Shown one piece after another: positions 1 to 10,559 of a stretch of 64,000 nt of DNA. Source of the stretch: Bifidobacterium crudilactis (lineage in GTDB: Bacteria > Actinomycetota > Actinomycetes > Actinomycetales > Bifidobacteriaceae); assembly GCF_000738005.1 (NCBI RefSeq), contig NZ_JHAL01000002.1, positions 368,633 to 432,632 on the forward strand, given 5' to 3'. The notes below the pieces were generated by a model, which ran no database searches, was not told where the DNA came from, and was given only the letters and a program-made list of their open reading frames with translations. Position numbers and translations under genes: made by a program. How positions within the stretch are numbered: position 1 is the stretch's first letter; each line of letters begins with the position of its first letter.

Positions 1-367
1 AGGCGGCGGTCGGAATATTATGGCGTTCCATCAGCCTTTTGGCGAAATCCTTGGACCCTTCGATCTGTGCTGCGGCCTTGTTGGGGCCGAAGGCCTTGAT
101 TCCTGCTTCGGCGAAACCGTCGACGATGCCTTCCATCAGCGGAACTTCGGGTCCCACGAAGACCCAGTCGATGCCGTTTTCACGCACGAAGTCAATGAGA
201 GCCGCGTGATTGGTCTGCGCGAGTTGGCTGGTGCGAATGCCGTCGCGTTCCATTCCGGGATTGCCGGGGGAGCAGTACACCGCTTCGACGCTATCGCCTT
301 TCAACAGGGTGTGCGCAACCGCATGCTCGCGGGCGCCTGAACCGATGACCAATACCTTCTGTCCCAT
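1..367 (-). CDS. purD: Phosphoribosylamine-glycine ligase (GAR synthetase), N-terminal part
   Basis: This is the first 122 codons of PurD, cut by the window edge. PurD joins 5-phosphoribosylamine and glycine with ATP in the second step of purine synthesis. The reverse strand from 367 reads MGQKVLVIGSGAREHAVAHT, the usual N-terminal nucleotide-binding start (VIGSGAREHA), followed by CSPGNPGM, VGPEVPL and the FGP.KAAA.IEGSK.FAK stretch. A strong ribosome site (AGGAGAGG) lies just upstream of the ATG. It follows purM by 66 bp on the same strand, which fits one pur transcript. The C-terminal ATP-grasp part lies outside the window. Confidence 0.95.
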   Translation of the reverse strand, partial: MGQKVLVIGSGAREHAVAHTLLKGDSVEAVYCSPGNPGMERDGIRTSQLAQTNHAALIDFVRENGIDWVFVGPEVPLMEGIVDGFAEAGIKAFGPNKAAAQIEGSKDFAKRLMERHNIPTAA

Positions 368-433
368 GTGCTCTTTCCTCTCCTAAGCCTTCAGCGCCCC
401 AGCGACTTTCGCAAGCCCAAGACACCGCGTGAA

Positions 434-1474
434 TCAGATGCCGTGCCGCAGTTCCACGCGTGCCCCGTTGTCTTTGACGATCCTGCCGACCACATAGTGC
501 GGTTCATTCGCTTCATCGAGAATCCTGCCGACTTCAGCGGCCTTGGCGGGGCTGACCATAAGCACCATGCCGATGCCCATATTGAAAATGTTATACATCT
601 CCAGGGCGTCGACATGACCATATTCCTGCAAAACACGGAAAATAGGAGGAACGTCCCAGCTGTCGATGTCGAAAGCCGCGGCGAGGCCGTCAGGAATGAT
701 TCTCGGCACCTTCTCCACGAAGCTGCCTCCGGTGATATGCGCAACGCCGTTCAACACGTCGGCCGCAAACAGCGGTTTGAGGGCTTTGGCATAGATTCTG
801 GTGGGTTTGAGCAGCTCATCGGCAAGAGTCAGACCTTCAAGCTCCGGAAGTTTGCTGTCCACGGTGAAATCAGAGTCCTTGAACAGGGCCTTGCGCACCA
901 AGGAGAAGCCGTTGGAATGCACGCCGGACGAGGGAAGTCCGATAAGCACGTCGCCCTCGCGTATCGCACTGCCGTCGATGATTTTGCTTTTTTCGACCAC
1001 GCCGACCGTGAAACCGGCCAGGTCGTACTCGTCCGCGTCATACATGTCGGGCATTTCGGCGGTCTCACCGCCGACCAGTGCGGCACCGGCCTCCACACAT
1101 CCATCCGTCACGCCTTTCACCACCTGTTCGAGCAGCTCGGGGTCGTTCTTGCCACAGGCGATGTAGTCCAGGAAGAACAGCGGTTCTGCGCCTTGCGCCA
1201 GAATGTCGTTGACGCACATGGCCACACAATCCTGACCGATGGTGTCATGACGGCCGGCAGCCTTCGCCACCAGCAGTTTGGTTCCTACGCCGTCCGTTCC
1301 GGAGACGAGCACCGGTTCCCGATAATCCAGCGAGGACAGGTCGAACAGCCCGCCGAAACCGCCGATGCCACCGGCCCCCTTGCGGGCGGTGCGCGCCACA
1401 TGACGCTGGATTCGGTTGACGACCTCATAGCCAGCTTCGACGCTCACACCGGCGTTCTCATAGGCTGTTGGCAT
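434..1474 (-). CDS. purM: Phosphoribosylformylglycinamidine cyclo-ligase (AIR synthetase)
   Basis: PurM closes the imidazole ring of FGAM to AIR using ATP. The 346-residue length is normal for the family. Family marks visible in order are [15 protein letters not shown] at the N-terminus, [10 protein letters not shown] (about residues 58-67), [11 protein letters not shown] with the following [21 protein letters not shown], and [16 protein letters not shown] in the second half. The start has an AAGGAAGG ribosome site in front. It lies between purF and purD on the same strand, with a 75 bp gap to purF, so cotranscription is likely. Confidence 0.96.
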   Translation of the reverse strand: MPTAYENAGVSVEAGYEVVNRIQRHVARTARKGAGGIGGFGGLFDLSSLDYREPVLVSGTDGVGTKLLVAKAAGRHDTIGQDCVAMCVNDILAQGAEPLFFLDYIACGKNDPELLEQVVKGVTDGCVEAGAALVGGETAEMPDMYDADEYDLAGFTVGVVEKSKIIDGSAIREGDVLIGLPSSGVHSNGFSLVRKALFKDSDFTVDSKLPELEGLTLADELLKPTRIYAKALKPLFAADVLNGVAHITGGSFVEKVPRIIPDGLAAAFDIDSWDVPPIFRVLQEYGHVDALEMYNIFNMGIGMVLMVSPAKAAEVGRILDEANEPHYVVGRIVKDNGARVELRHGI

Positions 1475-1549
1475 GGATGACCTTCCTTAGAAATGACGTG
1501 GATTCTGGGGGCTTTGGCTTGTGTGCGCTCTGGGATGCATGGCGCGGGA

Positions 1550-3064
1550 TTAGACGTTCATCGCAGCCGGGGGATTGATGAACTCATTGTCCTTGTATCT
1601 GCTGGTGTCTTCGGCGAAGCGGGTGACCCGCACGCGGTCCTCGGGGGTCAAGGCAGCCAGGAAATCCTCTTCGTAATCATCGAGTCGAGTGGGATAGTCG
1701 CCGTTGAAGTAGGCGACGCACAATCCGCCGTAAGGTGCGTTGGCGTTCAGACCGATGGATTCGACCATGCCGTCCACGGTGAGGAAAGCCAAAGAATCGG
1801 CGCCGATGTATTCGCGAATCTCATCCACCGACTTTTTGGCGGCGATGAGTTCCGAGCTCTTCTGGATGTCGATGCCGTAATAGCAGGGGTATTTCAGCGG
1901 CGGCGAGGCGATGCGCATATGCACCTCGGTCGCGCCAGCCTCGCGTAGCAGACGGACGATGCGCTTGGATGTGGTGCCGCGGACGATGGAATCGTCGATG
2001 ACGATGACGCGTTTTCCTGATACCACGCCCCTGACGGCGGCGAGTTTCATGCGGACGCCCTGCTCGCGAAGTTCCTGGGTGGGTTGGATGAAGGTTCGGG
2101 CCACATACTGGTTCTTAATCAGACCCATTTCATTGGGGAGCCCTGAAGCTTCGGCATAACCGGAGGCGGCCGACAGGGAGGAGTTCGGCACCCCGATGAC
2201 CATATCCGCGTCCACGGGGCATTCCTTGGCCAGTCTCGCCCCCATGCGCTTTCGGGCGGAATGCACATTGACGCCGTAGATGTTGGAATCGGGACGAGCG
2301 AAGTAGACGAATTCCATCGAGCAAATCGCCAGCTGCGTGTCGTCGGTGTACTGTTCGATGCGATATCCGGAGTCGTCGATGATGACGATTTCGCCAGGAC
2401 GGATATTGCGGACGAGTTGAGCGCCGACGATGTCGAGGGCGCAGGTCTCAGAAGCGAGAATGTACGCGCCGTTGGTCATGCGACCGAGGGACAGTGGCCT
2501 GAAACCGTTGGGGTCCAAGGCTCCGATAATCTCATGCTCGGTCATCAGCAGGTATGCGAATCCGCCGTGAACCTGATTCAGCGCGTGCTTCAGCTGCTCG
2601 ATGAAGGTGTCGCCGGGGGCGCGGCGAATGAGATGCATCAGCACTTCGGTGTCGGAATTGGAATGGAATATCGCGCCCTGCTCTTCGAGTTCGCGTTTGA
2701 GCGACTCGCAGTTCGTCAGATTGCCGTTGTGGCAGAGCGCCACGTCCCCGTCGTGAAAGCGGAAGATGAAGGGTTGAATGTTGTCGATAGAGCCCGAACC
2801 GGATGTGGCGTATCGCACATGGCCGATGGTGGTGTTTCCCTTGAGCCGGGTGATGTTGGCTTCCTCGGAAAATACCTGGGTGAGTAATCCGAGACCTCGG
2901 TGCCCAATGAGATGGCCATCGTTGTTGGAAACGATGCCCGCACCTTCCTGGCCGCGATGTTGCAGGGCGTGTAAGCCAAAGTATGTCAGACGGGCGGCAT
3001 CGGGATGACCCCAGACGCCGAAGACGCCACATTCCTCGTGCAGGCCTTCTAGCTCAGCAGGCAT
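1550..3064 (-). CDS. purF: Amidophosphoribosyltransferase
   Basis: PurF catalyses the committed step of purine synthesis, turning PRPP and glutamine into phosphoribosylamine. I start it at the ATG at 3064 ([12 protein letters not shown]) because GAAGGAGC lies at the right distance. An upstream in-frame ATG at 3124 adds 20 residues with no family match. With the chosen start Cys12 would be the glutaminase nucleophile, exposed after removal of an 11-residue propeptide as in the Bacillus enzyme. The class II glutaminase domain is followed by a PRTase domain with the PRPP loop [13 protein letters not shown]. The gene lies between purL and purM in the same direction. Confidence 0.95.
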   Translation of the reverse strand: MPAELEGLHEECGVFGVWGHPDAARLTYFGLHALQHRGQEGAGIVSNNDGHLIGHRGLGLLTQVFSEEANITRLKGNTTIGHVRYATSGSGSIDNIQPFIFRFHDGDVALCHNGNLTNCESLKRELEEQGAIFHSNSDTEVLMHLIRRAPGDTFIEQLKHALNQVHGGFAYLLMTEHEIIGALDPNGFRPLSLGRMTNGAYILASETCALDIVGAQLVRNIRPGEIVIIDDSGYRIEQYTDDTQLAICSMEFVYFARPDSNIYGVNVHSARKRMGARLAKECPVDADMVIGVPNSSLSAASGYAEASGLPNEMGLIKNQYVARTFIQPTQELREQGVRMKLAAVRGVVSGKRVIVIDDSIVRGTTSKRIVRLLREAGATEVHMRIASPPLKYPCYYGIDIQKSSELIAAKKSVDEIREYIGADSLAFLTVDGMVESIGLNANAPYGGLCVAYFNGDYPTRLDDYEEDFLAALTPEDRVRVTRFAEDTSRYKDNEFINPPAAMNV

Positions 3065-3157
3065 GCTGGCGGCTCCTTCCATAGATTTTTGATGATGTAG
3101 GGAACTCCGCGTTTCTCTACACACGTTATCAAATGTGTACTACATCTGACGGCTCGG

Positions 3158-6100
3158 TTAACGGGTGAAGTACTCGACACCGCCCTCGATGATAGGTTGG
3201 AATGCCTGCGCATCGGGAACGTTACGGTACAGTCCGGGGCCACGGCGTTCGCTATGCCCCATCTTGCCGAGCACTCGGCCATCGGGGCTGGTGATGGCTT
3301 CGATGGCGAATACGGACCCGTTGGGATTCACCTCAAGGTCCATCGAGGGCACGCCGTTCTCGTCAACGTACTGGGTGGCGATCTGCCCGCCTTCGACGAG
3401 ACTGCGTACGGTCTCATCATCGGCTACGAAGCGACCCTCGCCGTGGCTGATGGCGATGGTATGAACATCCCCGACCGAGGTCCGGCTCATCCAGGGGGAG
3501 AGATTGGACGAGACCCGGGTGCGCACCAGGCGGCTCTGGTGACGCCCGATGGTGTTGAAGGTCAGGGTGGGGTAGTTGTCCGCCATGGGAACGATATGGC
3601 CGAACGGTACCAAGCCGAGCTTTATGAGGGCCTGGAAGCCGTTGCAGATGCCAAGCATCAGGCCATCACGGTTGTTGAGCAGGTCGCCCACCGCATCGCC
3701 GACCTCGGGTGAGCGGAAGAAGGCCGTGATGAATTTGGCCGAACCGTCAGGCTCGTCGCCTCCGGAGAATCCACCGGGGAGCATGACTATCTGGCTGCCT
3801 CGAATGGCCTGCGCCAATTCGCCGGTGCTTCGGGAAACCGCTTCGGGAGTGAGATTGTTGATGACCACCGTTTGCACTTCTGCGCCCGCACGTCGGAAGG
3901 CGCGCGCCGAGTCGTACTCGCAGTTGGTGCCGGGGAAGACGGGAATCACCACGTGCGGTCTGGCCAGTCGCTTCGGGTGATGTTCGAAGGGTGTGACCTG
4001 AGAACTAATCGTCTCGACCTGTTCTCCTGCGGCACGGTAGGGGAACACCTCCTCCATGCCGGATTCCCACGCCTCCTGCAGAGCTGCCAGGTCCAGGGTC
4101 TCCACGGCGGTGTGCAAGGTGTAGTCGGCGTCGGTGTCACCGATATGGCGAATGGTCGCTGCCGTGGCCGAGTCGGCGACAGCCTGGATATCGGCGTTCT
4201 GGGCAAGCTCCACGACGAAACTGCCGTATCTTGGCTCGAACAGCGTGTTCGTATCCACGTCGTCATCCAGCCTCAGACCGATGCGGTTGCCCAAGGTCAT
4301 CGTGAACACCGACTCCGCGAGGCATCCGTAGCCCGGCGTCGAGACGGAGAGCGCACTACCGTCGGCCACCAGGGATTCGACGGTGGAAATCGCCGAAATG
4401 AGGCTGTCCTTCACAGGGGTCAGACCATCGGCCCGATATTGCGGTTCAATCAGGATAACCGGGTTCCCGGCAGCCTTGAATTCGGGTGAGGTGGCCCTGT
4501 TCATCGGTCCGACCGCAACCGCGAAGCTGATAAGAGTGGGAGGCACGTCCAGATTCTCGAAGCTGCCGCTCATGGAATCCTTGCCGCCGATGGCGCCGAC
4601 TTCCAGATCGAGCTGTGCCATCAACGCACCCAGCACGGCCCCTACCGGCTTGCCCCAGCGAGCAGGGTCTTCGCCCAGCTTCTCGAAGTATTCCTGCAAG
4701 GACAGGTAGGCATCTTCGCGTCGGAAACCGGCCGCGACGAGTTTGCTCACGCTCTCGACCACTGCCAGATATGCGCCGGTGAACTGATTGCGTTCGGTGA
4801 TGTATGGATTGAAGCCCCAAGCCATAGCGCTCGCCGTGGTGGTTTCGCCGTCCACGGGGAACTTCGCGACCATCGCCATACTCGGCGTCAACTGGCGATT
4901 GCCGCCGAAGGGCATCAGCACGGTTGCGGCGCCGATGGTGCTGTCGAAGCGTTCGGACAGTCCCTTGTTCGAGCAGATGTTCTGGTCGCTGACCAGCGAA
5001 CGCATACGCTCTGCGAAAGTGTCGCCCGCCCAGCTGCGGCTGTAGTTCCCGGCCGCCTGCACATGGACGTCGATATGTTTGGGAGCGCCGTTTGACGCGA
5101 GGAAGGCACGGCTGACATCGACGATTGAGTCGCCCTTCCATGTCATGCGCAGACGTTTCTCGGCGGTGACGACCGCTACGACCGATGCTTCGAGATTCTC
5201 CTGCCGGGCATACTCCATGAATTCTTCGACATCCTCGGATGCCAAGGCGACGGCCATGCGTTCCTGGCTTTCGGAGATGGCGAGTTCCGTGCCGTCCAGA
5301 CCCTCATACTTTCTGGGAACCTTGTCCAGATTGATGTTGAGGCCGTCCGCGAGCTCGCCGGTGGCGACGGAGACGCCGCCAGCTCCGAAATCGTTGCAAC
5401 GTTTGATAAGACGGCAGGCATCGCCGCGACGGAACAGCCGTTGAAGTTTGCGCTCGACCGGAGCGTTGCCCTTCTGCACCTCCGCGCCGCAATCCTCAAG
5501 ACTTTCGGCGTTCTGTGATTTCGATGCTCCGGTGGCGCCTCCGATGCCGTCACGTCCGGTGCGTCCTCCGAGCAGAATAATGCTGTCACCCGGGGCGGGT
5601 TCCTCGCGTCGAACATGATTCGCGGGCGTTGCGCCGACGACCGCGCCGACCTCCATGCGCTTGGCGACGTAGCCCGGGTGATAGATTTCGTGGACCTGGC
5701 CCGTTGCCAATCCGATCTGGTTGCCGTAGGACGAGTATCCGGCGGCTGCTGTGGTGACTATCTTGCGCTGGGGGAGTTTGCCGGGAAGGGTCTGGTCCAG
5801 TGGGGTCGTGGGATCGGCGGCGCCTGTGACGCGCATCGCCTGATAGACGTAACTGCGGCCCGAGAGAGGATCGCGGATGGCACCGCCGATGCAGGTCGCC
5901 GCGCCGCCGAAGGGTTCGATCTCGGTGGGATGATTGTGCGTCTCGTTCTTGAAGAGGAAGAGCCACTCCTGGTCCTCGCCGTCGACATCGACGGTGGTCC
6001 TGACCGTGCAGGCGTTGATCTCCTCCGATTCGTCGAGATTGCACAGAACGCCTGTGGACTTCAGATATTTGGCACCGATGGTGGCCATATCCATCATGCA

Positions 6101-6889
6101 CAGCGGTTTCTCGTCGCGTCCGAGTTCATGACGAAGCGAGAGATAGCGCTCGAATGCTTCTTGCACCACGGAGTCGTCAATCCGCACATCGTCGAGTTGC
6201 GTGCCGAAGGTGGTGTGACGGCAATGATCGGACCAGTAAGTGTCGATGACCTTGATTTCGGTGATGGTCGGGTCACGTCGTTCCTGCTGAAAATACTGCT
6301 GACAGAAGACGATGTCCGCAAGGTCCATGGCCAGGCCCCGCTCGTCGATGAAGGCTTGAAGACCCTGCTCGTCGAGCTCATTGAAACCGTCGATGACCTC
6401 TACCGCGGATGGCGTGGCCATCTCCATGACAAGAGTGTCCTTGTCCGCCAAGGATGCTTCCCGCGCCTCGACCGGATTGATGACGTAATGCTTGATGGCA
6501 TCGATATCCTGCGCGGACAGTTCGCCTTCGACCATGTATACGGTGGCCGTGCGCACCGTGGGGCGCTCGCCCTGGCTCATGAGCTGAATGCACTCGCTGG
6601 CCGACTCGGCGCGTTGGTCGAACTGGCCTGGCAGATATTCCACCGCGAAGGTCAGGGCATTGCCGGCATCCGGCAGCTCGGTGCTGACTGTGTCGCTCTG
6701 CGGCTCACTGAATACCGTGGGGATGCTCTGCTCGAACAGTGCGGAAGCGATACCCTCCACGTCGTAGCGATTAATGAGCCGCAGTGACGTCAGCCCCGTG
6801 AGGCCAAGCACCGTGCGCAGCTCATGGTTCAGCTGCTGCGCCTGAACATCGAATCCTGATTGCTTCTCAACGTAGACGCGAAATACCAC
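3158..6889 (-). CDS. purL: Phosphoribosylformylglycinamidine synthase, large single-chain form
   Basis: This 1243-residue enzyme converts FGAR to FGAM. It is the long fused form with synthetase and glutaminase in one chain, as in enterobacteria and bifidobacteria, not the PurS/PurL/PurQ complex. An N-terminal PurS-like region is followed by two AIRS-type halves (KNETHNHPTEIEPFGGAATC, GGRTGRDGIGGATGAS, GGKDSMSGSF). A C-terminal class I glutaminase follows (VFPGTNCEYD, MLPGGFSGGDE, catalytic Cys in LGICNGFQ, later ISHGEGRF). The start codon is GTG at 6889 with AGAGGA upstream. It lies 93 bp from purF and 56 bp from purC. Confidence 0.96.
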   Translation of the reverse strand: MVFRVYVEKQSGFDVQAQQLNHELRTVLGLTGLTSLRLINRYDVEGIASALFEQSIPTVFSEPQSDTVSTELPDAGNALTFAVEYLPGQFDQRAESASECIQLMSQGERPTVRTATVYMVEGELSAQDIDAIKHYVINPVEAREASLADKDTLVMEMATPSAVEVIDGFNELDEQGLQAFIDERGLAMDLADIVFCQQYFQQERRDPTITEIKVIDTYWSDHCRHTTFGTQLDDVRIDDSVVQEAFERYLSLRHELGRDEKPLCMMDMATIGAKYLKSTGVLCNLDESEEINACTVRTTVDVDGEDQEWLFLFKNETHNHPTEIEPFGGAATCIGGAIRDPLSGRSYVYQAMRVTGAADPTTPLDQTLPGKLPQRKIVTTAAAGYSSYGNQIGLATGQVHEIYHPGYVAKRMEVGAVVGATPANHVRREEPAPGDSIILLGGRTGRDGIGGATGASKSQNAESLEDCGAEVQKGNAPVERKLQRLFRRGDACRLIKRCNDFGAGGVSVATGELADGLNINLDKVPRKYEGLDGTELAISESQERMAVALASEDVEEFMEYARQENLEASVVAVVTAEKRLRMTWKGDSIVDVSRAFLASNGAPKHIDVHVQAAGNYSRSWAGDTFAERMRSLVSDQNICSNKGLSERFDSTIGAATVLMPFGGNRQLTPSMAMVAKFPVDGETTTASAMAWGFNPYITERNQFTGAYLAVVESVSKLVAAGFRREDAYLSLQEYFEKLGEDPARWGKPVGAVLGALMAQLDLEVGAIGGKDSMSGSFENLDVPPTLISFAVAVGPMNRATSPEFKAAGNPVILIEPQYRADGLTPVKDSLISAISTVESLVADGSALSVSTPGYGCLAESVFTMTLGNRIGLRLDDDVDTNTLFEPRYGSFVVELAQNADIQAVADSATAATIRHIGDTDADYTLHTAVETLDLAALQEAWESGMEEVFPYRAAGEQVETISSQVTPFEHHPKRLARPHVVIPVFPGTNCEYDSARAFRRAGAEVQTVVINNLTPEAVSRSTGELAQAIRGSQIVMLPGGFSGGDEPDGSAKFITAFFRSPEVGDAVGDLLNNRDGLMLGICNGFQALIKLGLVPFGHIVPMADNYPTLTFNTIGRHQSRLVRTRVSSNLSPWMSRTSVGDVHTIAISHGEGRFVADDETVRSLVEGGQIATQYVDENGVPSMDLEVNPNGSVFAIEAITSPDGRVLGKMGHSERRGPGLYRNVPDAQAFQPIIEGGVEYFTR

Positions 6890-6945
6890 AGTGCGTGTCC
6901 TCTCTGTAGGGGCATTGTTATCGTGGGCTGGTGATTATCGAATGC

Positions 6946-7731
6946 CTAATGCTTGCAGTGGCAGTTGCCGTTTCCTTTGCCTCCGCAGCAGGAGTCGCCC
7001 TCCAAGGTGCGCAGACGGGTTAGGATCTCCTCATAGGCGGGGATGATGCTGCCCAGGTCGCGACGGAAGAGGTCCTTGTCGAGATGCTCGATGGCGGAGG
7101 AGTTCTCGGACTGACCCTGCTCGTCCCATAGACGGCAGGTGTCGGGGGTGATCTCGTCGGCAAGGCGAATCATGCCATCGGAGGTGGTGCCCATCTCGAT
7201 TTTGAAATCAACGAGCTTCACGTCGATGGAGGAGAAGATGGCAAGCAGGGCCTGGTTGATTTCGCGGGCCTTCGCGGAAATGTTTTCGAGTTCCTCCCGG
7301 GTGGCAAGATTCAGCGCCAGGATGTCGTCATCGTTGATGAAGGGGTCGTTCAGAGGGTCGCTTTTATAGAAGAACTCCAGCACGGGCTGGCTCAGCACCG
7401 TGCCTTCCACGATGCCGTAACGCTTTGCGAAGGAGCCTGCGGCGACGTTGCGCATCACGATTTCCAAGGGGAACATCGTCATCTTGCGTACCAGCTGCTC
7501 GGTTTCGGAAAGCTGCTTGACGAAATGGCTGGAAATACCGCGTTTCGCCAGCAGGCGGAACATCAGGGAAGTGATCTCGTTGTTGAGATGCCCCTTGCCT
7601 TCAATCTGCTCTTTCTTGGCGCCGTTACCGGCCGTAGCCTGGTTCATGTATTCGACCCAGAGAATATCGGGGTCTTCGGTCGCGTAGAGTTTTTTTGCCT
7701 TGCCTTGGTAGAGCAGATCCAACTTCTCCAT
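6946..7731 (-). CDS. purC: SAICAR synthetase with a Cys/His-rich tail
   Basis: PurC adds aspartate to CAIR to give SAICAR. The sequence opens with [13 protein letters not shown], typical of PurC, and keeps [11 protein letters not shown] and LVDFKIEMG (substrate and metal region). The length (261) is slightly above the usual 235-250 because of a C-terminal extension ending in [14 protein letters not shown], with four Cys and two His in 14 residues. Such a tail could bind a metal, but this is inference; the catalytic core is complete without it. A ribosome site (AAGG) precedes the ATG. The gene stands upstream of purL in the same direction. Confidence 0.95.
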   Translation of the reverse strand: MEKLDLLYQGKAKKLYATEDPDILWVEYMNQATAGNGAKKEQIEGKGHLNNEITSLMFRLLAKRGISSHFVKQLSETEQLVRKMTMFPLEIVMRNVAAGSFAKRYGIVEGTVLSQPVLEFFYKSDPLNDPFINDDDILALNLATREELENISAKAREINQALLAIFSSIDVKLVDFKIEMGTTSDGMIRLADEITPDTCRLWDEQGQSENSSAIEHLDKDLFRRDLGSIIPAYEEILTRLRTLEGDSCCGGKGNGNCHCKH

Positions 7732-7829
7732 GGCTCGCCTTTCTTGTGCAGCGTATGCGCAAAGGGGGATGTATCGTCAACGGACAGTGAAAAGAGTACC
7801 AAGCGGATGATACAAGCAAGGAAACGTCA

Positions 7830-9164
7830 TCACCGTGCGTCCGAGGCGCTTTCTCCTGTCGTGCTGATGCTCAGAGCTTCGAGCATTCGGGCGCTTTTCG
7901 CCCTGGCTTCCGACTCGTCCTTGCCGATGGTGAGCGCAACCGCCATGCGGCGATGGCCGTGAACTTCAGGTTTGTTGAAAATACGCAGGTCGCTGCCCTC
8001 GATGCTCAGAGCGTCAGGAAGATTCGAGAACACCGCCTGACCCTGGCCTGTGACCACAATGGCCCTGCTGGCTGCCGTGCAGCCCTCGGGTAGGTTCACC
8101 CGCACATCCGTCTCGGAGATGGGAATGCCCAGAATCGCTCTGGCGTGCAGGGCGAATTCGCTCAGTCTCTGCGATATCAGCGTGACCATACCCGTGTCAT
8201 GGGGGCGTGGCGACACCTCATTGAACAGCAGCGTGCCGTCCGTGAGGACGAAGAGTTCAACGCCGAACACGCCCCAACCCGTCTCACCCTTGCTGCGGGC
8301 TTCATCGACCAGACCCTGAACGGCCTGTTTGGCGAGAGTGCCGGCATCATGCAGGATTCCATCAGGCATCGCCGCCGGTTGCCACGATTCGCGGTAATCT
8401 CCGCTCTCCTGACGCTGTCCGATGGGTGAGCAGGTAACGATGCCGGAGCTTGAACTGACGGTCAGCACGGTGAGCTCATAGTCCAGGGGAACCAAGGCTT
8501 CCACGATGACCCGAGAGATAGCTCCGTCGCCGGCTGCCCGGCGGCCCGTCTGCGCTTCGACCCAGGCGTCCGCAATATCTTTCGCGTCTCGGACCACCGA
8601 CTGCCCGTGCCCGGACGAACTCATCACCGGTTTGACCACACAGGGATAACCGACCTGCCGTGCACCCGCACGCAACTCATCCAAGGAATCGGCAAAGCGA
8701 TACGGGGTTGTCGGCAGTCCCAGAGTCTCGTGCGCCAGCACTCGCAGACGTTCACGGTCCATGCAGATGGCCGCGATATCCGAACTCGGAGTGACCTGTA
8801 TGCCGGACTGAGCCGCAGTGGACAGCTCGGCAGTGGCGATTGCCTCGACTTCCGGAATAATGATGTCGGGCTTGACCTCAGCGATCAACGCTCGGAGAGC
8901 CGAAGGGTCGGCCATATCGAGCACTCTGCTCTCATGGGCGAACTGGGAGGCCGGAGCTCCGGCATAGCTGTCCGCCGCGCATACCCATACACCAAGTCGC
9001 ATGAGTTCAAGGGCGACTTCACGGCCCAACTCGCCTGAACCGAGCAGCAGGGCACGGGTGTTTTCGCGTGTAAGGGGATTGCCGTATAGACGGTTCTTGA
9101 GGCGGTTCTTGAAAAGGTTCTTGGAAGTGGGGGAATCTGCCTGATGTGAGATTGCATCGCTCAT
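7830..9164 (-). CDS. purT: Formate-dependent GAR transformylase (ATP-grasp)
   Basis: PurT formylates GAR using formate and ATP, bypassing folate-dependent PurN. The frame shows RALLLGSGELGREVALELMRLG, PEVEAIAT, YPCVVKPVMSSSGHGQS (ATP-grasp loop) and a C-terminal SPRPHDTGMVTL motif, all as in Escherichia coli PurT. I start at the ATG at 9164 (MSDAISHQ), since homology begins only about 30 residues later. The frame stays open to 9359, but that extra stretch is a Ser/Thr/Ala/Val-rich translation of a 15 bp tandem repeat and is probably leader DNA. No clear ribosome site is seen at 9164. About 100 bp separate its 3' end from purC. Confidence 0.9.
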   Translation of the reverse strand: MSDAISHQADSPTSKNLFKNRLKNRLYGNPLTRENTRALLLGSGELGREVALELMRLGVWVCAADSYAGAPASQFAHESRVLDMADPSALRALIAEVKPDIIIPEVEAIATAELSTAAQSGIQVTPSSDIAAICMDRERLRVLAHETLGLPTTPYRFADSLDELRAGARQVGYPCVVKPVMSSSGHGQSVVRDAKDIADAWVEAQTGRRAAGDGAISRVIVEALVPLDYELTVLTVSSSSGIVTCSPIGQRQESGDYRESWQPAAMPDGILHDAGTLAKQAVQGLVDEARSKGETGWGVFGVELFVLTDGTLLFNEVSPRPHDTGMVTLISQRLSEFALHARAILGIPISETDVRVNLPEGCTAASRAIVVTGQGQAVFSNLPDALSIEGSDLRIFNKPEVHGHRRMAVALTIGKDESEARAKSARMLEALSISTTGESASDAR

Positions 9165-9216
9165 AGACACATTGTGCCACCGGGGTATGGATAAGGCTTC
9201 GCCTGCAGCGCTGGAC

Positions 9217-9299
9217 GACACAGCTGCAACAGACACAGTTGTGGATGACGCGGCTGTGGATGACGCGGCTGTAGACGACACAGCTGTAGGCGACACAGT
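9217..9299. repeat. 15 bp tandem repeat (5.5 copies) upstream of purT
   Basis: Five units of 15 bp start at 9217, 9232, 9247, 9262 and 9277, with a partial sixth to 9299. The consensus is GACRCRGYTGTRGAY. The units differ at a few positions. The array lies in the divergent region between purT and the aminotransferase gene. Because the unit is a multiple of three, copy-number change would not shift a frame. Confidence 0.9.
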
Positions 9300-9344
9300 G
9301 CGATTGTAGGATGAGGGTGAATCGGAATATATGTCGTTCAGGGG

Positions 9345-10550
9345 ATGATGATGGTGCAACCAGTGAAAGAAGCAGTAATGGATATGACGCGTATGCTCGC
9401 GGACCGCGCAACCTCGATTCCCGATAATCCCTTCGCATCAGCCGACAGTCGGGTGGCACAGGCGATGGCGCAAGGTGCCGACGTGATTGACCTGAGCAAA
9501 GGGAATCCTGATGGCGAGCCGCCGGAATTCATGATAGAGGCCGCAGTCGCCGCATCGCACGATCCCACGGATTTCCGATATGCGCCTTTCGACGGCAAGT
9601 CCGCCTATCTTCAGGCCGCCGCACATTGGTATTTGCAGGAGCATGACGTTTCCCTCGACCCGGTCACACAGCTTTTGGCGGTCAGCGGCGCTTCGGTCGG
9701 CATTGGTCTGACCATCCAGACACTCGTGAATCCGGGGGATTTGGTCGTGGTTCCGGGGCCGTATTACCCGCAATACGAAGGTTCCACGGCTGTCGCTCAA
9801 GGACGGCTGCACGCGTTGCCCACCGACGAGGAACATGGTTTTCTGCCGGACCTGTCGGCTGTGCCCGAATCCGTGTGGCGCGAGGCGAAACTGTTGATTC
9901 TCAACTATCCGAACAATCCCACCGGTGCCGCGGCGACGCCGGAGTTCTTCGCTCAGGCGGTGGCGCTCGCGAAACGGTACCAGTTCGTAATTATGCATGA
10001 TTTCGCATACGCGGGCATAGGGTTCGATGAACATCCGCCAATCAGCCTGCTCAGTACACCCGGTGCCGTGGATGTAGCGGTCGAGTTGTGTTCACTGTCG
10101 AAGATGTACATGATTGCCGGTTGGAGGGGCGGATTCGTCTCGGGCAATCCCGAACTGATGCACGCCTTGAAGATGGTGCATCGTCAGACCAGTCTGCTGA
10201 TGGGCACCACGGTTCAGGATGCAGGCGCCGCAGGGCTCAACAGCGACCAGGCCACGGTGCGTGTGCTGGCCGAGCGGTACAAGAAGCGCTTCCGGACCTT
10301 GCAGCAGGGGCTTGCCCAGGCGGGGCTGAAGGTCTGCGATTCCCACGGCGGTCTCTTCGCATGGATGAAGGTACCTGATGGTGTCTCGGATGCAGAGTTC
10401 TCCAAGTGGATGCTTGCGGAAGCCGGTGTCGCCGTCATCGCAGGCTCGGATTTCGGTCCGACCGGCGCAGGATATGTCCGTTTGAGCTTGCTGAAGCCTG
10501 AATCCGACCTTGCCGAGGCCGCGAAACGCATCGCTGACGCCCGGAAATGA
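9345..10550 (+). CDS. Class I/II aminotransferase (PLP-dependent)
   Basis: A fold-type I PLP aminotransferase of about 400 residues. Visible marks are IDLSKGNPDGEPPEFM near the N-terminus, AVSGASVGIGLTIQTLVNPGD (cofactor phosphate region), NYPNNPTGA, HDFAYAGI, the Schiff-base lysine in SLSKMYMIAGWRGGF (around residue 253), and a C-terminal YVRLSLL with the substrate-carboxylate arginine. The substrate cannot be fixed from sequence; aspartate, alanine or aromatic amino acids are possible. The start is uncertain between 9345 and the ATGs just downstream (a purine-rich stretch precedes the ATG at 9379). It is divergent from purT and ends at a long hairpin. Confidence 0.88.
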   Translation: MMMVQPVKEAVMDMTRMLADRATSIPDNPFASADSRVAQAMAQGADVIDLSKGNPDGEPPEFMIEAAVAASHDPTDFRYAPFDGKSAYLQAAAHWYLQEHDVSLDPVTQLLAVSGASVGIGLTIQTLVNPGDLVVVPGPYYPQYEGSTAVAQGRLHALPTDEEHGFLPDLSAVPESVWREAKLLILNYPNNPTGAAATPEFFAQAVALAKRYQFVIMHDFAYAGIGFDEHPPISLLSTPGAVDVAVELCSLSKMYMIAGWRGGFVSGNPELMHALKMVHRQTSLLMGTTVQDAGAAGLNSDQATVRVLAERYKKRFRTLQQGLAQAGLKVCDSHGGLFAWMKVPDGVSDAEFSKWMLAEAGVAVIAGSDFGPTGAGYVRLSLLKPESDLAEAAKRIADARK

Positions 10551-10559
10551 AGAGAATCG

